Source: Aquimarina aquimarini (GTDB taxonomy: Bacteria; Bacteroidota; Bacteroidia; Flavobacteriales; Flavobacteriaceae). Taken from it: DNA of 64,000 bases. The notes under the pieces were generated by a model. The model saw only the letters and a program-made list of their open reading frames with translations, was not told where the DNA came from and searched no databases. The stretch is taken from assembly GCF_900299535.1 (NCBI RefSeq), contig NZ_OMKE01000039.1:186001-250000 (forward strand), given 5' to 3'. Within the stretch, counting starts at the first letter, position 1; each line of letters begins with the position of its first letter. The position numbers were made by a program, and so were the translations under genes. Below are positions 13,055-22,900 of this stretch, one piece after another.

Positions 13055-14608
13055 CTATTCTTCAGGAGGGTGCCCGTGGATTTCTTCAAACAAGGTATCA
13101 AAATTATCACGTAAAGAGGCGTTTAACTTTTTTCTGTAATCGTCTTTTAACCAGCTTAAAAAGTTATAGGTACTCTTACTTATACACTTGGCATATTCTT
13201 GAATTCTATGGTCTATATCTTCTCCTAACATTTTGGCAAGAGCTAATGCGTCATATACATCTTCACTATTCTCAACACATATTTTGGCATGTTGTGCAAT
13301 GGATCGCTCTAATACCACTTTAGATGATTCTCCTTTTTTTACTGATTCTATGTATGTTTCTTTGATATCAAAATAAACTTCTTCAGAGTTTGCAAATTCT
13401 GCGCGTAATTCTTCTGGCATTTCATGCCTGAATTTTCCTTCTATCTCTTCATCACTAAGGAGTTTATCCATATAGTAATTAGGAGAGTTAAAGATTTTTT
13501 GCCAGTCTAAATCTGCTCCCCAAGGACCAAAACGATAGAGGTTGTTTCCTAAATCTATTACTGAAAATTTAGATTTATTTTTAAGGATACGAGAGCCACG
13601 ACCTATCATTTGGTAATACAATGTCAATGATTTTGTTGCTCTATTCAGTATAATTGTATCTACTGTAGGTTCATCAAACCCTGTTGTCAAAATACTTACA
13701 GAGGTAAGAATTGCATTTGGGGTTTCTTTAAACCATTTCAATATTTGAGCTCTTTGTTTTTTGGTCGCTGTATTATCTAAGTGAGCAATAGGATATCCTC
13801 CTGCTCTAAATGTATCGTAAACATGTAGAGAGGTATTAATTCCATTATTAAAAATCAATGTTTTTTTATTCAAAGAATGTCTTTTATAAGTATCTAATAA
13901 CTTATCCAACATATCTTTGTTTGTGTACAAATCTTCTGAAGATTTTACGGTATAATCTCCATTAGAACCAATTTCTAATGAGGTTAGTCCCATATTATAT
14001 GCAAAAGTTTCTGCGCGTGCCAAAAACTCATTATTGATCAAAGATTCAATCGTTTCTCCAACAATTAATTCATTATAATTGTTTTTCATTGGTAGCTTCA
14101 TATTCGAGCTCAATGGTGTAGCAGTAACTCCTAGTATAAAAGACTTCTCAAAGAACTTAAATAGTTTTGTAAATGAATTATAATGTGCTTCATCTATTAT
14201 CACTAAACCAACATCAGAAATATCTAACTTACCTTCTGTTAATCTATTATTCAAAGTCTCTACCATAGCCACAAAACAACTATACTTACTTTGGTCATCC
14301 AAATTGGCTTTACTATCCACTACTTTATTTAGAACTCCAAAACCCGTAAGCATACTAGAGGTTTGTCTACAAAGTTCTATACGGTGAGTCATCACTAATA
14401 CTTTTTTATTGTGATGTTTTAGGTATTGTCTAACTATTTCAGAGAATATTACAGTCTTACCTCCTCCTGTTGGTAATTGATATAACAAGTGATAATCTTC
14501 GGGCGCATCTTCAAAACTTTTAAAAATTCTATCTATTGCTCCCTTCTGGTAGCTATATAATTCTTTTCCCGTTTTTTTATCTTCTGGTTCCGTAGTTATC
14601 TCTGACAT
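13055..14608 (-). CDS. DEAD/DEAH-box superfamily 2 helicase
   Basis: A 517-residue SF2 helicase: Walker A LPTGGGKTVIFSEIV (motif I), VLVMTHRIELC (Ia), VIIDEAHYNSF (motif II, DEAH), GVTATPLSS (motif III), SILTTGFDEPTVD (motif V) and QMIGRGSRIL (motif VI). The last 130 residues form a helical extension with acidic patches and no known domain. It is similar over its full length to the 40452-41969 protein, including the extension (EVYFDIKE against DIDFDIEE, and CISKSTYNFLSWLKDDY against CISKSTKNYRDWLEEDY). No nuclease or methylase genes flank it, so it does not look like part of a restriction system. The role is unknown. Confidence 0.88.
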   Translation of the reverse strand: MSEITTEPEDKKTGKELYSYQKGAIDRIFKSFEDAPEDYHLLYQLPTGGGKTVIFSEIVRQYLKHHNKKVLVMTHRIELCRQTSSMLTGFGVLNKVVDSKANLDDQSKYSCFVAMVETLNNRLTEGKLDISDVGLVIIDEAHYNSFTKLFKFFEKSFILGVTATPLSSNMKLPMKNNYNELIVGETIESLINNEFLARAETFAYNMGLTSLEIGSNGDYTVKSSEDLYTNKDMLDKLLDTYKRHSLNKKTLIFNNGINTSLHVYDTFRAGGYPIAHLDNTATKKQRAQILKWFKETPNAILTSVSILTTGFDEPTVDTIILNRATKSLTLYYQMIGRGSRILKNKSKFSVIDLGNNLYRFGPWGADLDWQKIFNSPNYYMDKLLSDEEIEGKFRHEMPEELRAEFANSEEVYFDIKETYIESVKKGESSKVVLERSIAQHAKICVENSEDVYDALALAKMLGEDIDHRIQEYAKCISKSTYNFLSWLKDDYRKKLNASLRDNFDTLFEEIHGHPPEE

Positions 14609-14830
14609 AGCCTTCTTTTTTTTGGGGTGTAAAATTAATGCCTTTCGTGGTTTTTTAAAGAATTTTATGATGAAAAATATTAAAGTTTCTAATATAAAAT
14701 ATCATAAATGCTATTTTGAGCAAGTTTTTTGGTCATAAAAAAAATGATAACTCATTGTTTTACATACTAAAATAAAGAAATATGGTGGCTTTTTGTTCTT
14801 ATTTATAATTTATATAAAATATTTCTACAA

Positions 14831-16546
14831 TTAGTTAATTGTATCAATTATACTACCACAAGTAAGCATTTTATCCCCAAAATACGGATTTCTGATTTCT
14901 TTTTCTGAGCTTATCCATACTGCACCCTTATTTCTATTAGCCATTGGGCATTGCTGTATATATATTGTCATATCTACTGTATCAAAATTTGATATCAGTT
15001 TAATTATTTCTTCATTTAAAGAAATAAATTGTGTGCGCTGATTGTCTATATTGTCTTTTTTTGAAATGCTATTTAGTATTTCTATACTTTTTGAAAGGTG
15101 TTTTTTTCCTGCATTACCTATGTCTATACTTTTTATTGCTTCTAGTATGTTCACCATCTTAGTTGCATATACAATAACTTGAGTAGCGTCTGATGTTATA
15201 AAAGCTTCTTTCATATACAGATATTCTGTAATTGCTGGTAAGAAATCTTTTTGAAATGCTTTTGATAATTTCAAACTAGTTTCTCTTTCTTTATCGGTAT
15301 TACTTATACGATCTGTTTTTTGATTCATCATCGATTTTTTGCCTTGCAATTGTGCTGCTGCATCTACTGTAAAAGTGCCATTGGTAACAATCTCATCTCC
15401 ATCATTAAGCCCTTCAAGGATTACGTATTGATTATCTACATTGTTGCCTAATGTAACTTCTCTCATTTCAAAAATTGGGGTTTCTGCATTTACTTTACGG
15501 TAGATAATAGAACGTTTTCCTGTCCATAGTATAGCACTAGAAGGTATCATAAGCTGTTTTGCTCCTGTTATGGTAGTTCCTTTTACTTCTCCCGTAACAA
15601 ACATTCCTGGTTTTAAAATATTATCATGATTAACAAGTGTTACTCGTATACTTACCGTTCTTGTTTTATTGTTTAATACAGGGTTTATAAATGAGATGGT
15701 AGCTTTAAAATTTTTATCTGGGTATGCCTTGGTTTTTACTATTACGTTCTGCCCTTTTTTGAATTGTGAAATTTGATTTTCGTAGACATCAAATTCTGCC
15801 CATACTGTTTTTAGGTTACTTACTTTTAAAATGGGTTGTCCTTGTTTTACATAATCTCCTTCTGCACTTATTAATTCTGATACTGTTCCAGAAACGGTTG
15901 CATAAATTGTAAAATTCTCCTGAGCTTTACCAGATATTTCTATGGTATTGATTTGTTTATCTGATAATTTCCATAGTTTTAATTTATTACGGACTGCTTT
16001 GTATAACGATGGTTGTGATTTTTTTAATGATGAAGCAGTTATAAGCTCTTGTTGAGCTGCAATAAGATCTGGTGAGTATATAGTAGCCAGTTTTTGTCCT
16101 TTTTTTATTTTCTGACCTTTATAATTGATTATTAATCGCTCTATTCTACCATCAAAATAACTTGCTTGCACTCCATTTTCTTCTTCATTTTCTATTATTT
16201 TTCCTGATAGCGTAGTTCTGTTTTTATCGGTTGTATGATTTCCTATAATAGTGGTTTGAATATTTGCTAATGCTATGGCATTGGCGGTCATCTTAAATTG
16301 ATTCTCTGCTAGTGCTCCTTCACCAATTTCTGCTAGTATTAAATCCATCCCACAGATAGGGCAATCACCAGGTTCTGTTTTCTTAATCTGTGGGTGCATG
16401 GAGCATGTCCACATTTCTTTTGCCTGATGTTCTTTGTCTTGTTGATTGATTTTATCTTGTTGCTCTTTCTCATTACCAAAAACAAGATATCCTACTATAA
16501 ATCCTACAACTACTGCTATTATGATATAAATGATATTCTTATTCAT
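14831..16546 (-). CDS. CusB/CzcB-type periplasmic adaptor with heavy-metal binding domain and C-terminal DUF3347
   Basis: About 571 residues. An N-terminal anchor (INKNIIYIIIAVVVGF-like run after the ATG at 16546) precedes a YHS/heavy-metal-binding motif WTCSMHPQIKK...GDCPICGMDL, then a biotinyl-lipoyl/alpha-hairpin/beta-barrel adaptor core (VSELISAEGDYVKQGQPILK, KPGMFVTGEV). The C-terminal 150 residues are a DUF3347 domain with QQCPMA and EIRNPYFGDKMLTCGS, closely like the stand-alone gene at 18138. The adaptor links the inner-membrane pump to the outer-membrane channel. I chose 16546 rather than 16603 because the earlier start overlaps the PepSY gene and adds a non-membrane segment. Confidence 0.9.
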   Translation of the reverse strand: MNKNIIYIIIAVVVGFIVGYLVFGNEKEQQDKINQQDKEHQAKEMWTCSMHPQIKKTEPGDCPICGMDLILAEIGEGALAENQFKMTANAIALANIQTTIIGNHTTDKNRTTLSGKIIENEEENGVQASYFDGRIERLIINYKGQKIKKGQKLATIYSPDLIAAQQELITASSLKKSQPSLYKAVRNKLKLWKLSDKQINTIEISGKAQENFTIYATVSGTVSELISAEGDYVKQGQPILKVSNLKTVWAEFDVYENQISQFKKGQNVIVKTKAYPDKNFKATISFINPVLNNKTRTVSIRVTLVNHDNILKPGMFVTGEVKGTTITGAKQLMIPSSAILWTGKRSIIYRKVNAETPIFEMREVTLGNNVDNQYVILEGLNDGDEIVTNGTFTVDAAAQLQGKKSMMNQKTDRISNTDKERETSLKLSKAFQKDFLPAITEYLYMKEAFITSDATQVIVYATKMVNILEAIKSIDIGNAGKKHLSKSIEILNSISKKDNIDNQRTQFISLNEEIIKLISNFDTVDMTIYIQQCPMANRNKGAVWISSEKEIRNPYFGDKMLTCGSIIDTIN

Positions 16547-16550
16547 ATTA

Positions 16551-17252
16551 TCATTTTTTTTTAATTTTTCTAATGGTTGGTGATGAAATAAACCATAATA
16601 CAAAACCGCTCAGTACTGTTACTACTCCTAATAAAGAAAAAGCTCTAAGAAGTATCGTATTAAAATCGTCTCTTCCCTCATAATCCATTGTATGTGTCAT
16701 CCATAGAAAGTCAAACCATCTCCATGATCTATGTCTTACTCGTTGAAAACTTCCGTCTTTTACAGAGATATATGCACGCACATTTTGTGGATGATCATAA
16801 GAAATCACATAAGCTGGTAATGGTCTGCCTCTATATTCATGATGATTACCTACTTCTGTTATTTTTTCTATATCTTTTACTTTGAGATGAGAAGACATAT
16901 TTTTCTTTCCTATTTTTAAAGCTTCTGTATCTGTAATTTCTGATTTATATATTCCTGTCACTGCATCAAAAAGGTTTTTATCATTTATCCAATAATAAGG
17001 ATTCCCTCCTATTTCCTTGAGTTCTAATGATTGAATAGGGTCTTCTGTTTTTATTTGAGTTGGACTTAGTAAATTATCAAAAGATTGTAGTGAACTATTC
17101 TTGTTTCTAAATTCATCTCCATGAATCTCATCAATATCTGTCCAGCTAAAATAGAGACCACTAATAGTCCATAATAAGAACTGAATTCCTAAAAAGATAC
17201 CTAAGTATCTATGTGTTTTTCTAATTTTTGTTGCAGTTTGTCTTTGTACCAT
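16551..17252 (-). CDS. PepSY-domain membrane protein in the metal efflux operon
   Basis: A 233-residue protein with a membrane segment near the N-terminus (YLGIFLGIQFLLWTISGLYF) and another near the C-terminus (LLGVVTVLSGFVLWFI) around a periplasmic PepSY-like region (EITDTEALKIGKKNMSSHLK; ISYDHPQNVRAYISVKDGS). Such proteins resemble iron/copper-linked PepSY reductase-like subunits and often sit in metal homeostasis operons. The gene starts 4 bp after the HMA-MauE stop and its own stop lies 4 bp before the adaptor start, so it is firmly in the operon. The detailed activity is unknown. Confidence 0.85.
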   Translation of the reverse strand: MVQRQTATKIRKTHRYLGIFLGIQFLLWTISGLYFSWTDIDEIHGDEFRNKNSSLQSFDNLLSPTQIKTEDPIQSLELKEIGGNPYYWINDKNLFDAVTGIYKSEITDTEALKIGKKNMSSHLKVKDIEKITEVGNHHEYRGRPLPAYVISYDHPQNVRAYISVKDGSFQRVRHRSWRWFDFLWMTHTMDYEGRDDFNTILLRAFSLLGVVTVLSGFVLWFISSPTIRKIKKK

Positions 17253-17256
17253 TTTT

Positions 17257-17970
17257 TTAAAACAATTGAATTCCCATAATTATTGCCATAACTATCATTA
17301 TAGAGTTTTCTATAAAAGTAGCTTCTGTCATTGGTAATTTGAGAGCTGTGCCTAAACAAGCGCATTGTATTGTTTTTTTACTCATCAATGTTTTTACTAC
17401 TCCTATGGTTGTTGCTCCAAGAATAACCAATGTTACTACTAATGCTATAGGTATTTGAATTCTCATTAAAAACATGATTCCTAGGGCTGTTTCTATAAAA
17501 GGATATATCCAACCATAGATAGGTATTTGCTTTGCGATTGGGTCATACATAGCAAAAGAAGCTGGAAACCCTTTTAAATCCAACATTTTAAAAAAACTAA
17601 ATACAATATAAAATAACCCCATAAAATCTAACATTGCCTCACTAATACTCCATTGTTTATAATGTAATAAGATACTGGTTATGATAATGTATGCAAATAT
17701 GATGAATAGAGGTTGTAACTGTTGTAATTTGGTTTTTGCTTTTATTTCAGGGATTGTTTTCTGTGTAAAACTTTCTGAAATTGTAAATTTTTCTGGTAAT
17801 CCTTTTTGTAGTTGAGAAATAGTGATACTTGATGCCATATCGATTGTAGCTTCTGCTTTTTCAAGATTAACAGATACTTTATGAACTCCTTCTACCTTGG
17901 ATAACTTTTCTTCAACACTTGTACGGCACCCATTACAGGTCATTCCAGATATTTTATATGTATATTCCAT
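17257..17970 (-). CDS. HMA domain fused to a MauE-like four-helix membrane domain
   Basis: A 237-residue protein. Residues 1-70 form a heavy-metal-associated domain with the metal site GMTCNGC (Cys12, Cys15). Residues about 90-237 are four transmembrane helices of the MauE/DoxX type with a cysteine pair in IQCACLG, probably a thiol or metal relay. The combination recalls mercuric/copper transport proteins and suggests delivery of a metal ion across the inner membrane. The gene lies between an inverted repeat and the PepSY gene. The metal is probably copper from the context. Confidence 0.88.
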   Translation of the reverse strand: MEYTYKISGMTCNGCRTSVEEKLSKVEGVHKVSVNLEKAEATIDMASSITISQLQKGLPEKFTISESFTQKTIPEIKAKTKLQQLQPLFIIFAYIIITSILLHYKQWSISEAMLDFMGLFYIVFSFFKMLDLKGFPASFAMYDPIAKQIPIYGWIYPFIETALGIMFLMRIQIPIALVVTLVILGATTIGVVKTLMSKKTIQCACLGTALKLPMTEATFIENSIMIVMAIIMGIQLF

Positions 17971-18000
17971 TTAGTTTATATGTATTATCATTCAATAATT

Positions 18001-18064
18001 AGATACAATAAGTCTACCATCATCTCTTTTCTATCTAGTAAACTATCGCAGACTTATTGTATCT
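18001..18064. repeat. Inverted repeat with perfect 15-bp arms inside the metal operon
   Basis: Arms 18001-18015 and 18050-18064 (AGATACAATAAGTCT and its complement) enclose 34 nt. The element lies between the DUF3347 gene and the HMA-MauE gene on the same transcript. On the minus strand it is not followed by a T-run, so it is not a standard terminator; it could be an mRNA processing or stability element or a remnant of a small mobile repeat. Confidence 0.65.
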
Positions 18065-18137
18065 TTTAGTTTTTAAAAATTGTGTTGTAAAATTATTGAA
18101 TTCTTACCTTTTTCTGTTTGATAACCGTGGTTTGTTT

Positions 18138-18695
18138 TTACTGTATGGTTTCGGTGATACTTCCACATTTTAGCATACGATCACCAAAATAAGGGTTTCT
18201 TATTTCTTTTTCTTTTGATAACCAATATGCTCCAGTATTATCAAATGCCATTGGGCAGTATTGTTTATATATCTCTCCTGATGATACATTTCCTTTCAAT
18301 ATTTTTTCTACCCGAGCTGTGAGATCTACAAATGCTATTCTTTGCTTTTCTACATCTACATTATCACTAATTGTTTTAGCTACTTTTTTAAGGACAGTAT
18401 TTTCTGTTGCTTCTGCTAGCATATCTGCTCCTTGTTTAGCTTCATTTACATCTGTGTTAACTAATGCTGTTTTGATATGTATATAATGTTGAAAAATAGC
18501 ATCGGCTGTTGCATTGTTAAACTTCACATTTTTTACAACCTCTGTTTCCTGATTTTTATTAGGCATTTCACTATCATTTTTTATTTCTGAATGCTGCTCT
18601 TTTTCATTATCTATAGTGGTATTTCCTTGTTTACATGATATGGTTGTAAATATTATTGTTGCGATTAGTATTAGATTAATTTTTGAAATTCTCAT
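18138..18695 (-). CDS. DUF3347 lipoprotein, stand-alone copy
   Basis: A 185-residue protein with a lipobox (TTISC, Cys21) and an Asn/Glu-rich linker, then a DUF3347 helical domain ending QYCPMAFDNTGAYWL and EIRNPYFGDRMLKCGS. The last 40 residues match the C-terminal tail of the adaptor at 14831, including two Cys that could hold a metal ion or disulfide. It is between the TolC-type gene (30 bp) and an inverted repeat. Likely a periplasmic copper-binding or relay lipoprotein working with the pump. Confidence 0.88.
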   Translation of the reverse strand: MRISKINLILIATIIFTTISCKQGNTTIDNEKEQHSEIKNDSEMPNKNQETEVVKNVKFNNATADAIFQHYIHIKTALVNTDVNEAKQGADMLAEATENTVLKKVAKTISDNVDVEKQRIAFVDLTARVEKILKGNVSSGEIYKQYCPMAFDNTGAYWLSKEKEIRNPYFGDRMLKCGSITETIQ

Positions 18696-18725
18696 TGTTC
18701 TACTTTTTTGAATGTTTATTTACTT

Positions 18726-19943
18726 CTATTGGTTTGTTAAATAATTAATGATTGCTGTTTGCATATAGTATTGCTGTATACTTTCTATTTGATTGAGCTG
18801 AAACTTAAGTTGTAGTTCTTGAATATCAAGTATATCATTAAAATCTATGGTTCCAGTTTCATAACTTTTTACTAGAATTTTCTCAGCATTTTTGGCTTGT
18901 TCCAAGTTCTTTTGTTGTGTGTTATTTTGGATTCTTGCTTTATTTCTATTTGATAATGCATTGGCTAATATTGTGGTAAGCTGATTTATTCTCTCTTCTT
19001 TTTCTGCTGTTATTCTTTCTTGATGGAGCTCATTTTGCCGTGTTATAGAGTTATATTGCTTATTAAATATCGGGATAGAGAGAGAGACCATTGGCATTAT
19101 AATATCTTTACCATTATCCGATATGATCATATCAGATCGTTCTGACACAGGAATGTAACTCAACCCAAAACCAATTTGAGGAGCACTTTCTTTTTTATTG
19201 AGCTGTTCTGATTGTAATACACTTTGATATAGTGCATCATAAGTAAGTATTTCTGGATTTAATGCTATTTCCTCACTTTGAGCTTCTGTGTCTTGTAGTG
19301 GGATTTTTAGTCTATGAGATACCACGATACTATCTTTTTTTTTGTTGATTAGTGCAATAAAACTTGCTTGTTCTGCTGTTACTTGCTCTTTAAGTACATC
19401 TCTATATTGTTGCAATTCATTTTGTCGAATTTGTAATTTTAATACATCTACTACAGAGGCCTTACCCACCTCTACCGATGTTAATGCTAGTTTTTCATAG
19501 GTTTGTAATAAATTTATATTTTCGGTAACTATTTTTTGTTTTGACTGGATAGCATATAATTTATAATAGGATTGAGCTATTGCGAGTGCTATTTTTCTTT
19601 TAATAACAACAACTTCTAAATATTCTTTTTCTGTTATTGTATTTGCATAGTGCTCTCTTGCAGTGAGTGTTCCAAACCATGGTAACATTTGTTGTACAGA
19701 AATTTTTGCTCGTTGTGCTCCTGTTCTCGTTTCGGGTTCGCTTACAAAATATCCAACACTTATTTGTGTGTTGGGTAATGTATGTGTTTCATTCTCTTTT
19801 TCTTTTGCAATAGCATGACGAATCTCAAAGGATTGAATTTGAGAATTATTTATCATGGCTTCTTGTATATATGCTTCTAGTTGCTGTGCTTCTGCGGTAT
19901 AAAAAAAGAGCAGACTACCTATAATAATACTTAGATATCTCAT
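18726..19943 (-). CDS. TolC-family outer-membrane channel (CusC-like)
   Basis: A 405-residue secreted protein with signal peptide (LSIIIGSLLFFYTAEAQ) and repeated long helical hairpins of the outer-membrane efflux protein type (YEKLALTSVEVGKASVVDVLKLQI; ILVKSYETGTIDFNDILDIQ). The two G-K/T-x-D-x-L-D-x-Q hairpin turns are characteristic. It is smaller than E. coli TolC, as usual for Bacteroidota heavy-metal channels. The start overlaps the pump gene's end by 4 bp, so translation is coupled. Role: the outer-membrane conduit of the tripartite efflux system. Confidence 0.9.
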   Translation of the reverse strand: MRYLSIIIGSLLFFYTAEAQQLEAYIQEAMINNSQIQSFEIRHAIAKEKENETHTLPNTQISVGYFVSEPETRTGAQRAKISVQQMLPWFGTLTAREHYANTITEKEYLEVVVIKRKIALAIAQSYYKLYAIQSKQKIVTENINLLQTYEKLALTSVEVGKASVVDVLKLQIRQNELQQYRDVLKEQVTAEQASFIALINKKKDSIVVSHRLKIPLQDTEAQSEEIALNPEILTYDALYQSVLQSEQLNKKESAPQIGFGLSYIPVSERSDMIISDNGKDIIMPMVSLSIPIFNKQYNSITRQNELHQERITAEKEERINQLTTILANALSNRNKARIQNNTQQKNLEQAKNAEKILVKSYETGTIDFNDILDIQELQLKFQLNQIESIQQYYMQTAIINYLTNQ

Positions 19944-22900
19944 ACTGTTTTTCTTTTAAGTTTAATTTCTTTTGTCCATGCATATAAAATGGGGACAACA
20001 AATAATGTGATTAAAGCAATACTCATTCCTCCAAAAGATGGAATTGCCATAGGTATCATTATATCACTTCCTCTTCCTGTTGATGTAAGAATAGGTAATA
20101 ATGCAAGAATCGTAGTTGCAGTTGTCATAAGACATGGACGAATTCTCTTTTCTCCTGCTTCTATTACCGATGCTCTAATCTGGGATAGTGATTGTGGTTT
20201 ATTCTTATCAAAAGTTTGAGTAAGGTAGGTTGCCATTACAACTCCGTCATCTGTTGCAATACCAAAGAGTGCTATAAAACCAACCCATACTGCCACACTT
20301 AGATTGATTGTTTGTATTTGAAATACTTCTCTCAAATTTATATCAAATATATTTATATCTAGAAACCACTCTTGGCCATATAACCAAATCATTATAAATC
20401 CTCCTGCAAATGCTACAGCAATACCTGTAAATACTATCATTGATGTTATAGCAGAGCGAAACTGAAAATATAGTATCAAAAAAATGATCGCTAAAGCAAG
20501 AGGAACCACCATAGATAAAGTTTTTTCTGCTCGTAGTTGATTTTCATAGGTTCCTGTAAACTCGTAACTTATTCCTTTTGGGATATGAAGTTCTCCTTTA
20601 TTTATTTTCGTTTCAATCTGTTTTTGAGCATTTTCTACTACATTGATTTCTGCAAATTCATCGAGTTTATCAAATAATACATATCCTACCAAAAAAGTAT
20701 CTTCACTTTTGATTACCTGTGGTCCTTGTTGATAACGTATATTGACCAATTCACTCAAGGGAACGGTATTGCCTTTTTCTACAGGCACATATATTTTTTC
20801 TAAATCTGTTGGGTTTGCTCTAAGTTCACGAGGATAGCGTACACGTACTTGATAGCGTTCTCTGCCTTCTACAGTTTGAGTAAGAGGCATCCCTCCTACT
20901 GCTACTTCAAGTACTTCTTGTACTTGCGCTACTGATACACCATAACGGGTTAGTTGCTGTCTATCTATATCTATGAGTAGATAAGGTTTTCCTACAATAC
21001 GATCTGCAAAGACAGCTTCTTTTTTTACTCCTGTTACTTCTTTTATTATTTCTTCTAATCTAATTCCAAATTTCTCGATCTGTTTAAGGTCTTGGCCTTT
21101 TATTTTGATCCCCATAGGTGCTCTCATTCCTGTTTGTAACATGATTAATCGAGTTTCTATAGGTTGTAATTTGGGAGCAGAAGTAACTCCTGGTAATTTG
21201 GTGACTTGTACTATTTTTTTCCATATATCATCTCTAGAATGTATTTCTGGACGCCAATTACGAAAAAACTCTCCTTCATCATCTGGAATAAGTTGTTTCT
21301 TTTTAATGTGTAATGAATTCAAAACAACCTTTCCTTCTTTCTTTGCGTTTAGAATATCGGTAGCGTCAATAATATTATTTTCATTATAAATAAGTGCATT
21401 ATCTTTTCCTATAAAAAAGCCCTCATCATTGGTTTTGTATCGTTGTCTTTTTCCTTTATGACTAAGCATGTATTCAGGCTTATATTGAATGATATTTTCA
21501 TACATAGATAAGGGTGCTGGGTCTAGAGCAGATTCTGTTTTTCCTGCTTTACCTACCACTGTTTTTATTTCAGGAATACTTGCTACAGCCATATCTAATT
21601 GTTTCAAAATCCTTTTGTTTTCTTCGATACCAGCATGGGGTAAAGTTGTTGGCATTAATAGGAAAGATCCTTCGTCTAAGGATGGCATAAACTCTTTTGC
21701 TGTGTTTTTCATAATCACAAAACCAAGAAGTACAATTATAGCTGGTAGTGACAAAAAAGCTATCTTGTGTTCTAATGCCCATTGCAAAATTACTGCATAA
21801 TACTTCTGAAAAAAAGTAAAAATCCCTAATATACTTACACAGATTATTAGTACAAAAATGAGATTCCAAAACATATTTTCTCCTACTCCCAATGGACGCC
21901 AATGTATTGTTAATAAACACACTATTGTAATAATAAAGGCTCCTATATAAATCTGATTAGATCGTTTTGAAGAGAGTTTCTTTTGTAAACCAAGAATTGA
22001 AGTTATTGCAAAAACAATTATAAGTATACCTAGCCATATTTTATTAAAAATAGCTAGTACTCCTAACAATATCAATAAACCATTGATTATATATTGTACA
22101 ATCGTTTTTATGCGTCTTTTTTGAAATAAGAATGCTGCAAATGGTGGAATAAGAAATAAAGCGACAATAATTGACGCTGAGAGTGCCATTGTTTTTGTAA
22201 ATGCTAGAGGTCTGAATAATTTACCTTCTGCACCAATCATAGTAAATACAGGAATAAAACTAATAATCGTTGTCAAAACCGCTGTAAGGATAGCCCCTGA
22301 AACTTCTGCTGTTGCGTTATAAACTACAGTATTGATCGGTACACTCTCTTTATCATCATCAATATGTCTGATTATATTTTCTGATAGAATAACCCCTACA
22401 TCAACCATAGTACCTATAGCAATGGCAATACCTGATAATGCAACGATATTGGCTTCTACATTAAAAATTTTCATGGCTATAAACACCATTAGAACTGCTA
22501 CTGGTAAAAGTCCTGAAATAAGAATAGATGCTCTGAGGTTAAATACCATTATAATAATTACTAGAATGGTTATCAAAATTTCTAGAGTTAAGGCTTCGCT
22601 TAATGTTCCCAGAGTTTCTTGAATAAGTTCTGTACGATCATAAAATGGAACAATCGTTAATTGTGATGTACGCCCGTCTTTTAATTTTTTTGATGGAAGC
22701 CCTGTACTAAGTTCTTTTATTTTATTTTTTACATTATTAATGACTTCCATTGGATTTGCACCATATCTAGCTACAACAACACCTCCTACTACTTCTGCTC
22801 CTTCTTTATCTAATATTCCTCTTCTGGTTGCTGGACCTATATGCACATGGGCAATATCTTTAATACGGATAGAAGTATATTCTTCTGATGTGACTACGGC

